NCBI RefSeq assembly: GCF_936916975.1 | Contig: NZ_CAKZGO010000021.1 | Span: forward strand, 124,001-188,000 | Direction of reading: 5' to 3' | Length of the DNA stretch: 64,000 nt | DNA from: an uncultured Dongia sp. | GTDB taxonomy: Bacteria; Pseudomonadota; Alphaproteobacteria; Dongiales; Dongiaceae | The notes under the pieces: generated by a model | Seen by the model: only the letters and a program-made list of their open reading frames with translations | The model's database searches: none | Told to the model about the DNA's origin: nothing | Made by a program: the position numbers and the translations under genes | Part shown: positions 24,829 to 33,497 of the stretch, one piece after another | Position numbering within the stretch: the first letter of the stretch is position 1 | Layout of the letters: each line of letters opens with the position of its first letter

Positions 24829-26109
24829 TCAGCGATCGCCGGGGTCCTCGTCGTTGTAATAGAACTCCGGCAACGGATCGGTGCGCGGATCGAGGGCGTT
24901 GGCGATGGCCGAGGTCGTCTGCATCGAGACGAAGGTCGTCTGTTCCGAGGCCGGGCGCGCCTGGCGCGCCAGCATGCGATAGGCGGTGAAGATCATGATC
25001 GCGGACGCAACCACCGCCAGGTAGACGAACAGCGCCGATGGGCCAAACTGCCCCATGAAGAAGGACGCAATGAGCGGCCCGACCGTGCCGCCGATCGCCC
25101 AGACCAACAGCAAGCCACCTGACGCGCCGACCATGTCGGCTCTGTCGACATAGTCATAGGCCTGCGCAACAGCCAAGGGATAGATCGTGGCCAAGGCGCC
25201 GCCGAGAAACACGACGGCCACCAGCAATGTGGTGAGCGATGCGCCGCCCAGGCTGAAAACGCTGAGCACGACGCTGGAGACAACGCACATGATCAGCACG
25301 CCGAGCAGCACCGTGCGGCGGTCATAGCGGTCCGACAACTTGCCGATCGGCCATTGCAGGACGAGACCACCGAAGATCGGCACACCCATGAACAGGGAAA
25401 TCTGCCAGACAGTAAGCTGCAGGTGGCCGGCGTAAATGGCGCCCAGCGCGTAGAAAGCGCCGGACAGCATGCCAGCGCCCCATGTCGCAATGACACCCAA
25501 CGGCGAGGCACGGTAGAGAACGCGCAGTCCTAAACGCTTGACGCCGCCGAGCTCTGGCCCAGCGACGCGGGTCAGCACCACCGGCACGAGCGACAGCGAC
25601 ATCAGCAGCGCGCCCAAACAGAACAGGCCGAGGCCCTCGATTTCCAGCGCATTGATCAGCAGCTGACCGATCAACGTGGCAAGATATGTCGTGACAAGGT
25701 AGATCGACAGGACCTGGCCGCGGCCTTCATTGCTCGTCTTCACATTCAGCCAACTCTCGATCGTGGCGTAGAGAGCGGCGACGCAGAAGCCCGTCAAGGC
25801 GCGCATGAGCGCCCATAGCGCCACGTCGAAGACCAAGGCATGCACCAGCGAGCTGGCCGTTGCGAGTGCTGCAAAGGCCGCGAAGGCGCGAATATGACCG
25901 ACCCGGCGAATGATGCCTTGCCCAAGAACGCTGCCGACCATGAAGCCGAGGTAATAGGCGGACATGACTAGACCGGAAATATCCGGCGACACTTTCTCGA
26001 TGCCAAGGCGTACCGGCAGCAAGATGCCGATGAGGCCGTTGCCCAGCACCAGCAAGCCGGCGCCGAACAGGAGCGAGAAGACGGGTCTAAGAACGAGCAG
26101 CACTGGCAC
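24829..26109 (-). CDS. MFS transporter
   Basis: 426 aa inner-membrane protein with about twelve hydrophobic helices, resembling the YcaD/sugar-efflux-type major facilitator group (GLVMSAYYLGFMVGSVLGQ, then IRRVGHIRAFAAFA after helix 2; KLSDRYDRRTVLLG after helix 8). The polar C-terminal tail (residues ~390-426) is rich in Thr and Asp. Substrate unknown. Its start overlaps the 3' end of the DMT-family gene by 23 bases, so the two exporters are one operon. Confidence 0.85.
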   Translation of the reverse strand: MPVLLVLRPVFSLLFGAGLLVLGNGLIGILLPVRLGIEKVSPDISGLVMSAYYLGFMVGSVLGQGIIRRVGHIRAFAAFAALATASSLVHALVFDVALWALMRALTGFCVAALYATIESWLNVKTSNEGRGQVLSIYLVTTYLATLIGQLLINALEIEGLGLFCLGALLMSLSLVPVVLTRVAGPELGGVKRLGLRVLYRASPLGVIATWGAGMLSGAFYALGAIYAGHLQLTVWQISLFMGVPIFGGLVLQWPIGKLSDRYDRRTVLLGVLIMCVVSSVVLSVFSLGGASLTTLLVAVVFLGGALATIYPLAVAQAYDYVDRADMVGASGGLLLVWAIGGTVGPLIASFFMGQFGPSALFVYLAVVASAIMIFTAYRMLARQARPASEQTTFVSMQTTSAIANALDPRTDPLPEFYYNDEDPGDR

Positions 26110-26977
26110 TTACCTGCGGCTGGGGTTTCGGCGCACGCACAACGAACAGCAATCCAGCGAGGGTCAAGACACCGGCAAGCACTTCCAACAGCGACAGTTG
26201 CTCGCCCAACACGATGGCCGAGGCCGCTATGCCGAAGATCGGCACCATGAGGGAGAACGGCGCCACAACACTGGCAGAATAGAGGCGCAGCAGATAGACC
26301 CAAAGCGAGAAGCCGACGATGGTCGACGCCCAGGCGATATAGAGCACCGACAGGATGCCGCTCCAGGACAGATTGGTGAGGGTGGCCAGCATACGGTCCG
26401 GGCCTTCGAACACGGCGGAGAGTCCCGCCATCGGCAATGGTGGCACGACCGCGACCCAGATGATCAAATTGAGCATGTTGGAGGCCTTGGCCTGCTTCAT
26501 CAGGATGTTCGCATAGCCCCAGGCGCAGGCCGCCGCCACGACCAGCACCAACCCAATGAGGCTGGTTTCCTGCGCACGTTCGATCCCGATCAGGACCAAG
26601 CCACCACTCGCCAGCGCGATGCCGGCAATCTGCGCGGGACGCAGCCGTTCGCCCAGCAGCAGTACAGCGAAAATAACGGTGAACAACGCCTGCGCCTGCA
26701 GAACCAGGGAGGAAAGCCCGGCCGGCATCCCGAGATCCATGCCCAGGAACAGCAGGCCGAATTTCACCACACCGAAGACCAGCCCGATCGACAGGATCCA
26801 GCGCCAGCTGACGCACGGCCAGCCAACGAAGAAAATCATTGGCACGGCAACGGCGAGAAATCGCAGCGCCGAGAGCAGAAACGGCGGAAAATCCTTGAGC
26901 CCGATCTTAATTGCGACGAAATTGATGCCCCACAGGGCGGCAACCAACAGCGCCAGAGCGATATGCTTGGGTTTCAT
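26087..26977 (-). CDS. EamA/DMT-family transporter
   Basis: 296 aa with ten hydrophobic helices in two EamA repeats (first repeat HIALALLVAALWGINFVAIK, second around ACAWGYANILMKQ). It is the O-acetylserine/cysteine exporter-like type (EamA/YdeD). Members export amino acids or metabolites; the substrate here is not known. It is the first gene of a two-exporter operon and is divergent from the HIT gene, with about 110 bases between them. Confidence 0.88.
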   Translation of the reverse strand: MKPKHIALALLVAALWGINFVAIKIGLKDFPPFLLSALRFLAVAVPMIFFVGWPCVSWRWILSIGLVFGVVKFGLLFLGMDLGMPAGLSSLVLQAQALFTVIFAVLLLGERLRPAQIAGIALASGGLVLIGIERAQETSLIGLVLVVAAACAWGYANILMKQAKASNMLNLIIWVAVVPPLPMAGLSAVFEGPDRMLATLTNLSWSGILSVLYIAWASTIVGFSLWVYLLRLYSASVVAPFSLMVPIFGIAASAIVLGEQLSLLEVLAGVLTLAGLLFVVRAPKPQPQVSASAARS

Positions 26978-27090
26978 GAGGCGGAACCTGACCGAAAAGA
27001 TGCTTTACCATGCCCCAGTTTCGGATTCGGAAACAAGGGTGCAACCAGCCCACGAAACCACCAGGGAGTGCTGATTTTGGAGTACGGATT

Positions 27091-27513
27091 TTGACGGGCG
27101 AGACTTTCATCCTGCACCCGCAACTGGCCAAGGACACGCTGCTGATCGGCGACTGGCCGCTGTGCCGTCTTTTGCGCATGAACGACAGCAGCTATCCCTG
27201 GCTGATCCTGGTGCCGAGGGTCGCCGATATTCGGGAAATCATCGATCTCACGGATATCGATCAACAGCGATTGATGGCGGAGATATCAAATCTGAGCCGC
27301 GCCCTGCGCCAGGTTCACACGCCTGACAAGATCAACGTGGCGGCGCTTGGCAATGTGGTGCCGCAGCTGCATGTGCATGTCATCGCCCGCTTTACCGATG
27401 ATCCGGCATGGCCGAAACCGATCTGGGGCGTCAAGCAGACGGACCCCTTCGCGGCCGAAGCGGCCAAAGCGGAGATTACGCGCTGGCAGACGGTATTGCG
27501 CCTCGCTCAATAG
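27091..27513 (+). CDS. HIT domain protein
   Basis: 140 aa histidine-triad nucleotide hydrolase/transferase. The triad is QLHVHVIARF, with ALGNVVPQ just before it; N-terminal block LHPQLAKDTLLIGDWPLCRL and the LILVPRVADI strand match a bacterial HIT subgroup. Substrate (an AMP- or nucleotide-linked ester) not known. The start is taken as TTG 27091 because GGAG lies 9-10 bases upstream and family members begin close to the LHPQLA block; ATG 27010 is in frame but adds 27 unlikely residues. The 3' end overlaps the next gene by 7 bases. Confidence 0.78.
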   Translation: MTGETFILHPQLAKDTLLIGDWPLCRLLRMNDSSYPWLILVPRVADIREIIDLTDIDQQRLMAEISNLSRALRQVHTPDKINVAALGNVVPQLHVHVIARFTDDPAWPKPIWGVKQTDPFAAEAAKAEITRWQTVLRLAQ

Positions 27514-27737
27514 GCGAGGCGGCTGCTGTGGAGATCGTGCCCCATGAGCAGCGAAACGAGGTGTGCCATCATCACGAAGCAGATGGCGATGGCGACAAAT
27601 TGCACGGCCAGCCATGGCACACCATGGATGCGCCGTTCGTAAGGCCGGCGCATCTGCAGATTGGCAAGCACCGCGCAGGCAAGTGCAACGATCAGCGTGG
27701 TGAGGCTGACCAGCAAACTCGGCCCGCCCACCATCAC
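27507..27737 (-). CDS. small membrane protein coupled to nucleosidase
   Basis: 76 aa. Two hydrophobic segments, LLVSLTTLIVALACAVLANL and WLAVQFVAIAICFVMMAHLV, joined by a basic loop (MRRPYERRIHG). The ATG overlaps the stop of the upstream nucleosidase gene by four bases (ATGA), so it is coupled to it. Not recognised beyond that; a role tied to the nucleosidase is positional inference. Short but with coding character and a clean coupling signal. Confidence 0.6.
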   Translation of the reverse strand: MMVGGPSLLVSLTTLIVALACAVLANLQMRRPYERRIHGVPWLAVQFVAIAICFVMMAHLVSLLMGHDLHSSRLAY

Positions 27738-28507
27738 CAGAGCTCCCGAATGACGCGGCGGAGGACCGTCGCGGCGCCGGGCGCCACCGCCGCGACAAAG
27801 CGCGGAAAATCGAGATGGCTGTCTGCACCCGCCAGATCGCTGAGGCAGCGCACGACGACGACGGGCAAGCCCAACAGTGCACCCACCTGCGCCACAGCGG
27901 CACCTTCCATCTCGACCGCCTGTGCGCCGAATTCGGTGTGCAAGCGGCGGCGTACCACCTCGCTGTTGATGAATTGATCACCGGACAGGATACGACCCAT
28001 GAGCACGCGCCGCCGGCGCTCGCCCGGTGCCGCAAGATCCGCCGGCAGATCCGGCAGATCGATCTCGGCCGCGGCGCGGGTCAGGCGGTCAATGAGGTCG
28101 GGGGCAAGTTCGAAAGCATAGTCACGCCGGTGTTCGCCGAGTGGCGGCACACCGGGGCGAAACGGGATCATGGCAGCATCCTGCAGATGCCCGTAATCGT
28201 GCTGAACCAGGGAATGAGCGATGACGGTGTCACCGATGTGGAGAGCCGGGTCGAGCCCCCCTGCGACACCGCTGACAACCAGGCCACGACATCCGAACTC
28301 GTGGGCGAGCAGTGCCGCCGTCACGGCCGAGGCCACTTTGCCGACACCGCTCTCGGACACGACCACGTCGTGGCCATCCAATTGCCCAAGCACCACGCGA
28401 CGCCCGAGCAACATGCGCGTCTCGACATGCACCATGAGTTCCGCGAGAGCCGCCTCTTCCTCCGCCATGGCACATATAACGGCAAGCGGGGCAGCTGATG
28501 TCGGCAT
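27734..28507 (-). CDS. nucleoside phosphorylase/MTA-SAH nucleosidase-like protein
   Basis: 257 aa of the PNP/UDP superfamily. The opening AVICAMAEEEAALAELM, the SGVGKVASAVTAALL loop, GVAGGLDPALHIGDTVIA, and the VEMEGAAVAQV segment with RCLSDLAG match MTA/SAH nucleosidase (MtnN), which splits methylthioadenosine and S-adenosylhomocysteine. It is slightly longer than typical MtnN (about 230 aa), so the related hopanoid-pathway phosphorylase HpnG is an alternative. The gene pair with the 76-aa membrane protein is translationally coupled. Confidence 0.8.
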   Translation of the reverse strand: MPTSAAPLAVICAMAEEEAALAELMVHVETRMLLGRRVVLGQLDGHDVVVSESGVGKVASAVTAALLAHEFGCRGLVVSGVAGGLDPALHIGDTVIAHSLVQHDYGHLQDAAMIPFRPGVPPLGEHRRDYAFELAPDLIDRLTRAAAEIDLPDLPADLAAPGERRRRVLMGRILSGDQFINSEVVRRRLHTEFGAQAVEMEGAAVAQVGALLGLPVVVVRCLSDLAGADSHLDFPRFVAAVAPGAATVLRRVIRELW

Positions 28508-28643
28508 GATCTCTGAAGCTTCTGCTGGTTAACGGGCATGCGAATCGTAATGATGTGCGGTGACGGCGTCTACTGCGGATCGGCTGATTGATCCAAGAGG
28601 GTTCCCTCAGCGTATAAACAATCGTCATCTTACAGGCAGCACC

Positions 28644-30128
28644 ATGCCCCCGAAAGCCACCCACGTATTCTCCCCTGCCCTGGTCTGGCTGCGCCGGGAT
28701 CTGCGCCTCTCAGACAACCCGGCGCTGACTGCGGCGGCGGCCAGCGGCCGGCCGGTCGTGGCGGTGTTCATCGACGATGCGACAACCCTTGGCGCTGCAT
28801 CGCGCTGGTGGCGCGGCCGCAGCCTGGCGGCCCTCAGCCGGGATATCGCGCGCCTGGGGTCGCGCCTCATTCTCCGACAGGGTAACGCTCTCGACCATCT
28901 GATGGGTCTGGCGGAGGAAATCGGCGCCAAAGAGCTTCACTTCAATCAGCGCTTCGAGCCCCATGATTTGGCCGAGGATGCGCGCATCATGACGGAACTG
29001 CGCGGCGTGGGCGTTGCGGTCCATGAACACCAGGGGAATCGCCTACACGCGCCCACGGCGCTCAAGACCCTGAAGGGCGATCCCTTTCGCGTCTTCACGC
29101 CGTTCTGGCGCCGCCTGGCAGAAAGCTACCGGTCGCCGCAGCGTCATGCTGCTCCCAAATCCTTGGCGGCACCGACGGCATGGCCGCATTCCGCCGATCT
29201 TGCGGCCTTCCAGATCACGGCACCGTGGACCGAGGGTATGCAGATGCATTGGCAACCCGGCGAGGCGGGTGCCGCCGCCCTGATGGATCAGGTCAAGGCG
29301 AAGCTGCCGAATTATGGCGAGCATCGCGATCGGCCGGATGTTGGCGGCACGTCACGATTGAGCCCGCATCTCGCGTGGGGCGAGATCAGCGTGCATGACA
29401 TCTGGCGGCGTCTCGCCACGCATGGCAATCCGGCCGAGAACGGGTTCCTGCGGGAACTCGGCTGGCGCGATTTCAACACGCATCTGCTCTATCATTTTCC
29501 CAAACTGCCGACACGGAACTGGAATCCGCGCTTCGATGACTTTCCTTTCGAGAATTCGACCGAGCAGCTGAAGGCTTGGCAAAGAGGCCTGACCGGCTAT
29601 CCGATCGTCGATGCCGGCATGCGCGAACTTTGGACGACCGGCTGGATGCATAACCGCCTCCGCATGATCGTGGCCTCGTTCCTCATCAAGGATCTGCTGA
29701 TCGACTGGCGCAAGGGCGAGGCCTGGTTCTGGGACACGCTGGTCGATGCGGATCTCGCGCAGAATGCCGGCAACTGGCAATGGGTCGCGGGATCGGGCGC
29801 CGACGCGGCGCCCTATTTCCGCGTGTTCAACCCAACCACGCAGAGCATCAAGTTCGACCCCGACGGCGCCTATATCCGCCGCTGGGTGCCGGAACTTGCG
29901 AAGTTGCCAACGCCTCTCATTCACGCGCCATCGGCGGCACCGGCGACAGCGCTGGCTGAGGCCGGAATCGTCTTGGGGCGCAGCTATCCAACGCCGCTCG
30001 TTGACCATGCCGAGGCGCGACAGCGCGCCCTTGCCGTCTACAGCGCACTCAGCCGGAATCCTGACGACATGGCCGAGGCCACCGCCGCCAAACTCACTGC
30101 CCGCAAGCCGCGCGACCTCTTCTCCTAG
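28644..30128 (+). CDS. phrB: deoxyribodipyrimidine photolyase
   Basis: 494 aa flavoprotein that repairs UV cyclobutane dimers using light. N-terminal photolyase alpha/beta domain (ALVWLRRDLRLSDNPAL), then the FAD domain with TSRLSPHLAWGEIS, the RELGWRDFNTHLLY block, and the GNWQWVAGSGADAAPYFRVF motif. Start set at ATG 28644; the frame is open from 28560 but family proteins begin near VWLRRDLR. A weak AGGCAG lies upstream. It stands alone, divergent from the nucleosidase gene. Confidence 0.94.
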   Translation: MPPKATHVFSPALVWLRRDLRLSDNPALTAAAASGRPVVAVFIDDATTLGAASRWWRGRSLAALSRDIARLGSRLILRQGNALDHLMGLAEEIGAKELHFNQRFEPHDLAEDARIMTELRGVGVAVHEHQGNRLHAPTALKTLKGDPFRVFTPFWRRLAESYRSPQRHAAPKSLAAPTAWPHSADLAAFQITAPWTEGMQMHWQPGEAGAAALMDQVKAKLPNYGEHRDRPDVGGTSRLSPHLAWGEISVHDIWRRLATHGNPAENGFLRELGWRDFNTHLLYHFPKLPTRNWNPRFDDFPFENSTEQLKAWQRGLTGYPIVDAGMRELWTTGWMHNRLRMIVASFLIKDLLIDWRKGEAWFWDTLVDADLAQNAGNWQWVAGSGADAAPYFRVFNPTTQSIKFDPDGAYIRRWVPELAKLPTPLIHAPSAAPATALAEAGIVLGRSYPTPLVDHAEARQRALAVYSALSRNPDDMAEATAAKLTARKPRDLFS

Positions 30129-30269
30129 CCCCGGCGCATCTGCGCCAACCTGTCACGCGTCATTCTGACAGGCTGACAGGCCGCCCGAGAATCCACACAT
30201 ATTGCATGGATAAGAGCGGCGCGGGTGACTGCTGCTCGGATTCGCCTGTGATCAACTCGGGGATACATC

Positions 30270-30935
30270 ATGACCATAAATAAACGCTGGCTCAGCGCTT
30301 GCGCTGCTGCCGCCATCACACTCGCTGTGAACGCTGCCAACGCACAGGAAGCGCCGCCCGAGCCGTCCGGCAAGACCGCGGGCGACTTCATGATCCGCGT
30401 GCGCGCACTAGGGGTCATTCCGGCCGATAATGCCGATATTGACCCGATAGGCGGGGACACCGACCTCTCCAACACCGCCGCGCCAGAAATCGATATCAGC
30501 TATTTCATTACCGATAACATCGCGCTGGAGCTCATCGCCGCGACGACGCATCACGACGTCTGGGCCAAGGACACCGATCTTGGCGACGTCAATCTCGGCG
30601 ACGTCTGGCTGCTGCCGCCGACACTGCTGCTGCAGTATCATTTCCTCAGCAAAGGGATTGTCAGTCCCTATCTGGGCGCCGGCATCAACTACTCGATCTT
30701 TTACGGCGTTGACGAGCCCAACCACGGCATCATCGAAGATGTCGATTACGAGAACGGTCTGGGCTGGGCGCTGCAAGCCGGCGTCGACGTGCGCATCGCC
30801 GACAATTGGTATGTGAATGCCGACGTGAAGCGCCTGTTCCTCAATACCGACGCCAGCATCAACCACGGTGCCATCAAGGCAGATGTCGATGTTGATCCAT
30901 GGATCTTCGGCATGGGTATCGGCTACAAGTTCTAG
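30270..30935 (+). CDS. ompW: OmpW-family outer membrane protein
   Basis: 221 aa eight-stranded beta-barrel porin of the OmpW type. Signal peptide at 1-25 (KRWLSACAAAAITLAVNAAN, cleavage after ANA), alternating hydrophobic strands such as PEIDISYFITDNIALEL and LLLQYHFLSKGIVSPYLG, and a C-terminal aromatic end GMGIGYKF for outer-membrane assembly. OmpW channels let small hydrophobic compounds through; no substrate can be inferred. A strong hairpin follows the stop. Confidence 0.92.
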   Translation: MTINKRWLSACAAAAITLAVNAANAQEAPPEPSGKTAGDFMIRVRALGVIPADNADIDPIGGDTDLSNTAAPEIDISYFITDNIALELIAATTHHDVWAKDTDLGDVNLGDVWLLPPTLLLQYHFLSKGIVSPYLGAGINYSIFYGVDEPNHGIIEDVDYENGLGWALQAGVDVRIADNWYVNADVKRLFLNTDASINHGAIKADVDVDPWIFGMGIGYKF

Positions 30936-30950
30936 GTCGCAAAAGACAAA

Positions 30951-30974
30951 GCCCGCCACTTTTCAGTGGCGGGC
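30951..30974. terminator. bidirectional terminator between ompW and the sulfite reductase operon
   Basis: GCCCGCCACT pairs with AGTGGCGGGC around a four-base loop (a perfect ten-base stem). On the minus strand it is followed by TTTGTCTTTT, so it should terminate the convergent cysI operon, and it sits 15 bases after the ompW stop. Serves both directions, stronger for the minus strand. Confidence 0.85.
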
Positions 30975-30994
30975 CTCTTGATAAGCACGCGACG

Positions 30995-31510
30995 TCACTC
31001 CGCGGCGGTGGCGACTTTGTCCAGGCCGTGGCGCAGACGCAGGGCCGTCTCGCGGCGATCATTGGTGGGCTGATAGAACACCGAGAATTCCTTGAGCGCC
31101 TCGGCATAGCCTTCAACGCGCTTCTCGGCCGGCGGCTCGATCGTGTCGATGCCGACACGAGTCATGAACAGATACTGGTCGCGCAGAACCTGACCCACAG
31201 CGCGGATTTCGCCGCGATAGCCAAGACGGTCGCGCAACACGCGGGCATAGGAAAAGGCGCGGCCATCCGTGAATTTCGGGAATTCCAGCGCCACCAGCGA
31301 CAGATGATCCAGATCGTCGGCCAGCAGCAGCGGCGACTGATCGCTCTTCAGCGACACGCCGATGGCCGTGTTGCGCTGGCGCAGGATTTCACGCTCCGCC
31401 TGCCAGCGTTCGAGCGAGACGATCGCCTTGGCACCTTCGGGCAAGGCGGCGTCATCCGCCACCCGCACCCATTCATTCGGCTGCGGGACGCCGTTCCTTA
31501 GAACTACCAT
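30995..31510 (-). CDS. DUF934 protein of sulfite reductase operon
   Basis: 171 aa. Matches DUF934, a small protein regularly encoded next to sulfite reductase and thought to be an accessory factor (ALEFPKFTDGRAFSYARVLR, then LGYRGEIRAVGQVLRDQ). Cytoplasmic; no cofactor motif. The ATG lies inside the end of the sulfite reductase gene, a 38-base overlap, so the two are translated together. Exact function unknown in the family. Confidence 0.88.
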   Translation of the reverse strand: MVVLRNGVPQPNEWVRVADDAALPEGAKAIVSLERWQAEREILRQRNTAIGVSLKSDQSPLLLADDLDHLSLVALEFPKFTDGRAFSYARVLRDRLGYRGEIRAVGQVLRDQYLFMTRVGIDTIEPPAEKRVEGYAEALKEFSVFYQPTNDRRETALRLRHGLDKVATAAE

Positions 31511-33155
31511 AGACCTTCTCCTTGAAGGGTTCGATGCCGACGCGGCGGTAGGTGTCGATAAAGCGTTCGCTGGGTTCGCTGCGCAGATCGATATAGGTGT
31601 CGATTACTGTTTCGATCGCATCGGTGATCTGATCGTACGAGAACGCAGGCCCCAGGATCTTGCCGATCGAGATGTCCTCGGCGGACGAACCGCCCAGGGT
31701 GACCTGATAGAATTCCTCGCCCTTTTTATCGACGCCCAGGATGCCGATATGGCCGACATGGTGGTGGCCGCAGGCATTGATGCAGCCCGAAATATTGAGA
31801 CGCAACTCACCGATATCGCTGAGGCGCTTCGGATCGCTGAAGCGGCGCGACAGGCGCTGTGCCACCGGGATCGAGCGCGCATTGGCGAGATTGCAATAGT
31901 CGAGCCCCGGGCAGGCGATGATGTCGCTCACGAAACCGATATTGGGTTCCGCGAGGCCCACCGCCTTGAGCTTCGTCCACAGGTCGAAGAGATCCTGCTT
32001 GCGGACGTTTGGCAGCACGATGTTCTGGCGGTGCGTGACACGGATCTCACCGAAGCTGTAGGCATCGGAGAGATCGGCCATCACATCCATCTGGTCGGCC
32101 GTCGCGTCGCCCGGTGCGGCACCCACCGGCTTCAGAGAGATCGAGACGGCGGTGTAGCCGTCGACTTTGTGCACATCCGTGTTGGCACGCACCCAGCGGC
32201 CGAAATCGGCATCAGCCTTCTTTTTCGCCTCGAATTCGGGGATATAGGCCGGCAGCGTCTCATAGGCCGGCGGGGCGAAATAGCTGCGAATGCGCGCCAC
32301 TTCCGCTTCCGGCAATTTGAGGACCGTGTCCTTGATCCGCAGCCATTCTTCTTCGACCTGGCGGCCGAATTCTTCGGCACCCAGCGACTGCACCAGGATC
32401 TTGATGCGCGCCTTGTAGATGTTGTCGCGGCGGCCATGCATGTTGTAGACGCGCAAGGTCGCATCAAGATAGGAGAGCAGATCTTCCTTGGCGACGAAGC
32501 CCTTCACCAGCGGCCCAATGATCGGCGTGCGGCCCTGCCCGCCGCCGGTGTAGAAGGCAAAGCCCATCTCGCCGGCATCGTTGCGCACGATCTTCAAGCC
32601 AATGTCATGGGTGCGCATCGCGGCCCGGTCGGTATCGGTGCCGATCACCGCGATCTTGAACTTGCGCGGCAGATAGCTGAATTCCGGATGCAGGGTCGAC
32701 CATTGGCGAATGATCTCGCCCCACACGCGCGGATCGTCGACTTCATCGGGGATCACGCCGGCCAGATGATCGGCCGTCACGTTGCGGATGCAGTTGCCGC
32801 TGGTCTGGATGGCATGCATCTCAACTTCAGCCAGATGCGCCAACAGATCCGGCACATCATCGAGGCGCGGCCAGTTGTACTGGATGTTCTGGCGGGTCGT
32901 GAAATGACCATAGCCCTTGTCATAGCGGCGCGCGATGAAGGCGAGCTTGCGCATCTGCTTTGATGACAATTCGCCATAGGGAATGGCGACGCGCAGCATA
33001 TAGGCATGAAGCTGCAGATAGAGGCCGTTCTTCAGGCGCAACGGACGGAACTCTTCCTCCGTCAATTCGCCAGCCAGGCGCCGCGCGACCTGACCGCGGA
33101 ACTGCTCGGTCCGTTCGCGGACAAAAGTCGCATCGAATTGGTCGTAGCGATACAT
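31473..33155 (-). CDS. cysI: nitrite/sulfite reductase, hemoprotein beta subunit
   Basis: 560 aa siroheme and 4Fe-4S enzyme reducing sulfite to sulfide (or nitrite to ammonia). The cluster cysteines are in ACPGLDYCNLAN (C-x5-C) and NISGCINACGHHHVGHIGI (C-x3-C). The N-terminal half carries the siroheme-binding repeat (GYGHFTTRQNIQYNW). Neighbours (siroheme synthase, DUF2849, DUF934) argue for sulfite. No flavoprotein subunit (cysJ) is next to it, so the electron donor is probably ferredoxin or another reductase elsewhere. Lies 14 bases after the DUF2849 gene. Confidence 0.93.
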   Translation of the reverse strand: MYRYDQFDATFVRERTEQFRGQVARRLAGELTEEEFRPLRLKNGLYLQLHAYMLRVAIPYGELSSKQMRKLAFIARRYDKGYGHFTTRQNIQYNWPRLDDVPDLLAHLAEVEMHAIQTSGNCIRNVTADHLAGVIPDEVDDPRVWGEIIRQWSTLHPEFSYLPRKFKIAVIGTDTDRAAMRTHDIGLKIVRNDAGEMGFAFYTGGGQGRTPIIGPLVKGFVAKEDLLSYLDATLRVYNMHGRRDNIYKARIKILVQSLGAEEFGRQVEEEWLRIKDTVLKLPEAEVARIRSYFAPPAYETLPAYIPEFEAKKKADADFGRWVRANTDVHKVDGYTAVSISLKPVGAAPGDATADQMDVMADLSDAYSFGEIRVTHRQNIVLPNVRKQDLFDLWTKLKAVGLAEPNIGFVSDIIACPGLDYCNLANARSIPVAQRLSRRFSDPKRLSDIGELRLNISGCINACGHHHVGHIGILGVDKKGEEFYQVTLGGSSAEDISIGKILGPAFSYDQITDAIETVIDTYIDLRSEPSERFIDTYRRVGIEPFKEKVYGSSKERRPAAE

Positions 33156-33169
33156 CGCCGTTACTTTCT

Positions 33170-33493
33170 TTAATCCGCGATCCGGGCCGTCCAGGACCCA
33201 TGATCGATATCGAAGGTCGCATTATGCGCGGCACGGATGCGTTCGCGCGCACTGGTCGGCTTCGGTCCGTCCTTGTCGACCTCAACCTCGATGAGATAGG
33301 GACCAACGACGACGCGCTGCTTCACGAATTCCTGCACCTCGGCCAAGGCCGCATCCGCAGCCGGCTGGTCGACGTAAAGGGTGCCTTCGGCAAAGGAATC
33401 AGACCAGCCCTTGCCGGCAACCCAATAGATGGATTCGCCACCCAGCAACCACTGCGCCGTCACCATCTGATTGAGCGGACGATCGTTAGCCAT
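33170..33493 (-). CDS. DUF2849 protein of sulfite reductase operon
   Basis: 107 aa. The sequence (PLNQMVTAQWLLGGESIYW, then GWSDSFAEGTLYVDQPAADA) fits DUF2849, a small protein encoded between siroheme synthase and sulfite reductase in many alphaproteobacteria. No catalytic motif known. The ATG at 33493 (preceded by GAGGTG) is 4 bases from the siroheme synthase stop. It is probably co-transcribed with it, presumably as an accessory to sulfite reductase. Confidence 0.85.
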   Translation of the reverse strand: MANDRPLNQMVTAQWLLGGESIYWVAGKGWSDSFAEGTLYVDQPAADAALAEVQEFVKQRVVVGPYLIEVEVDKDGPKPTSARERIRAAHNATFDIDHGSWTARIAD

Positions 33494-33497
33494 CATT

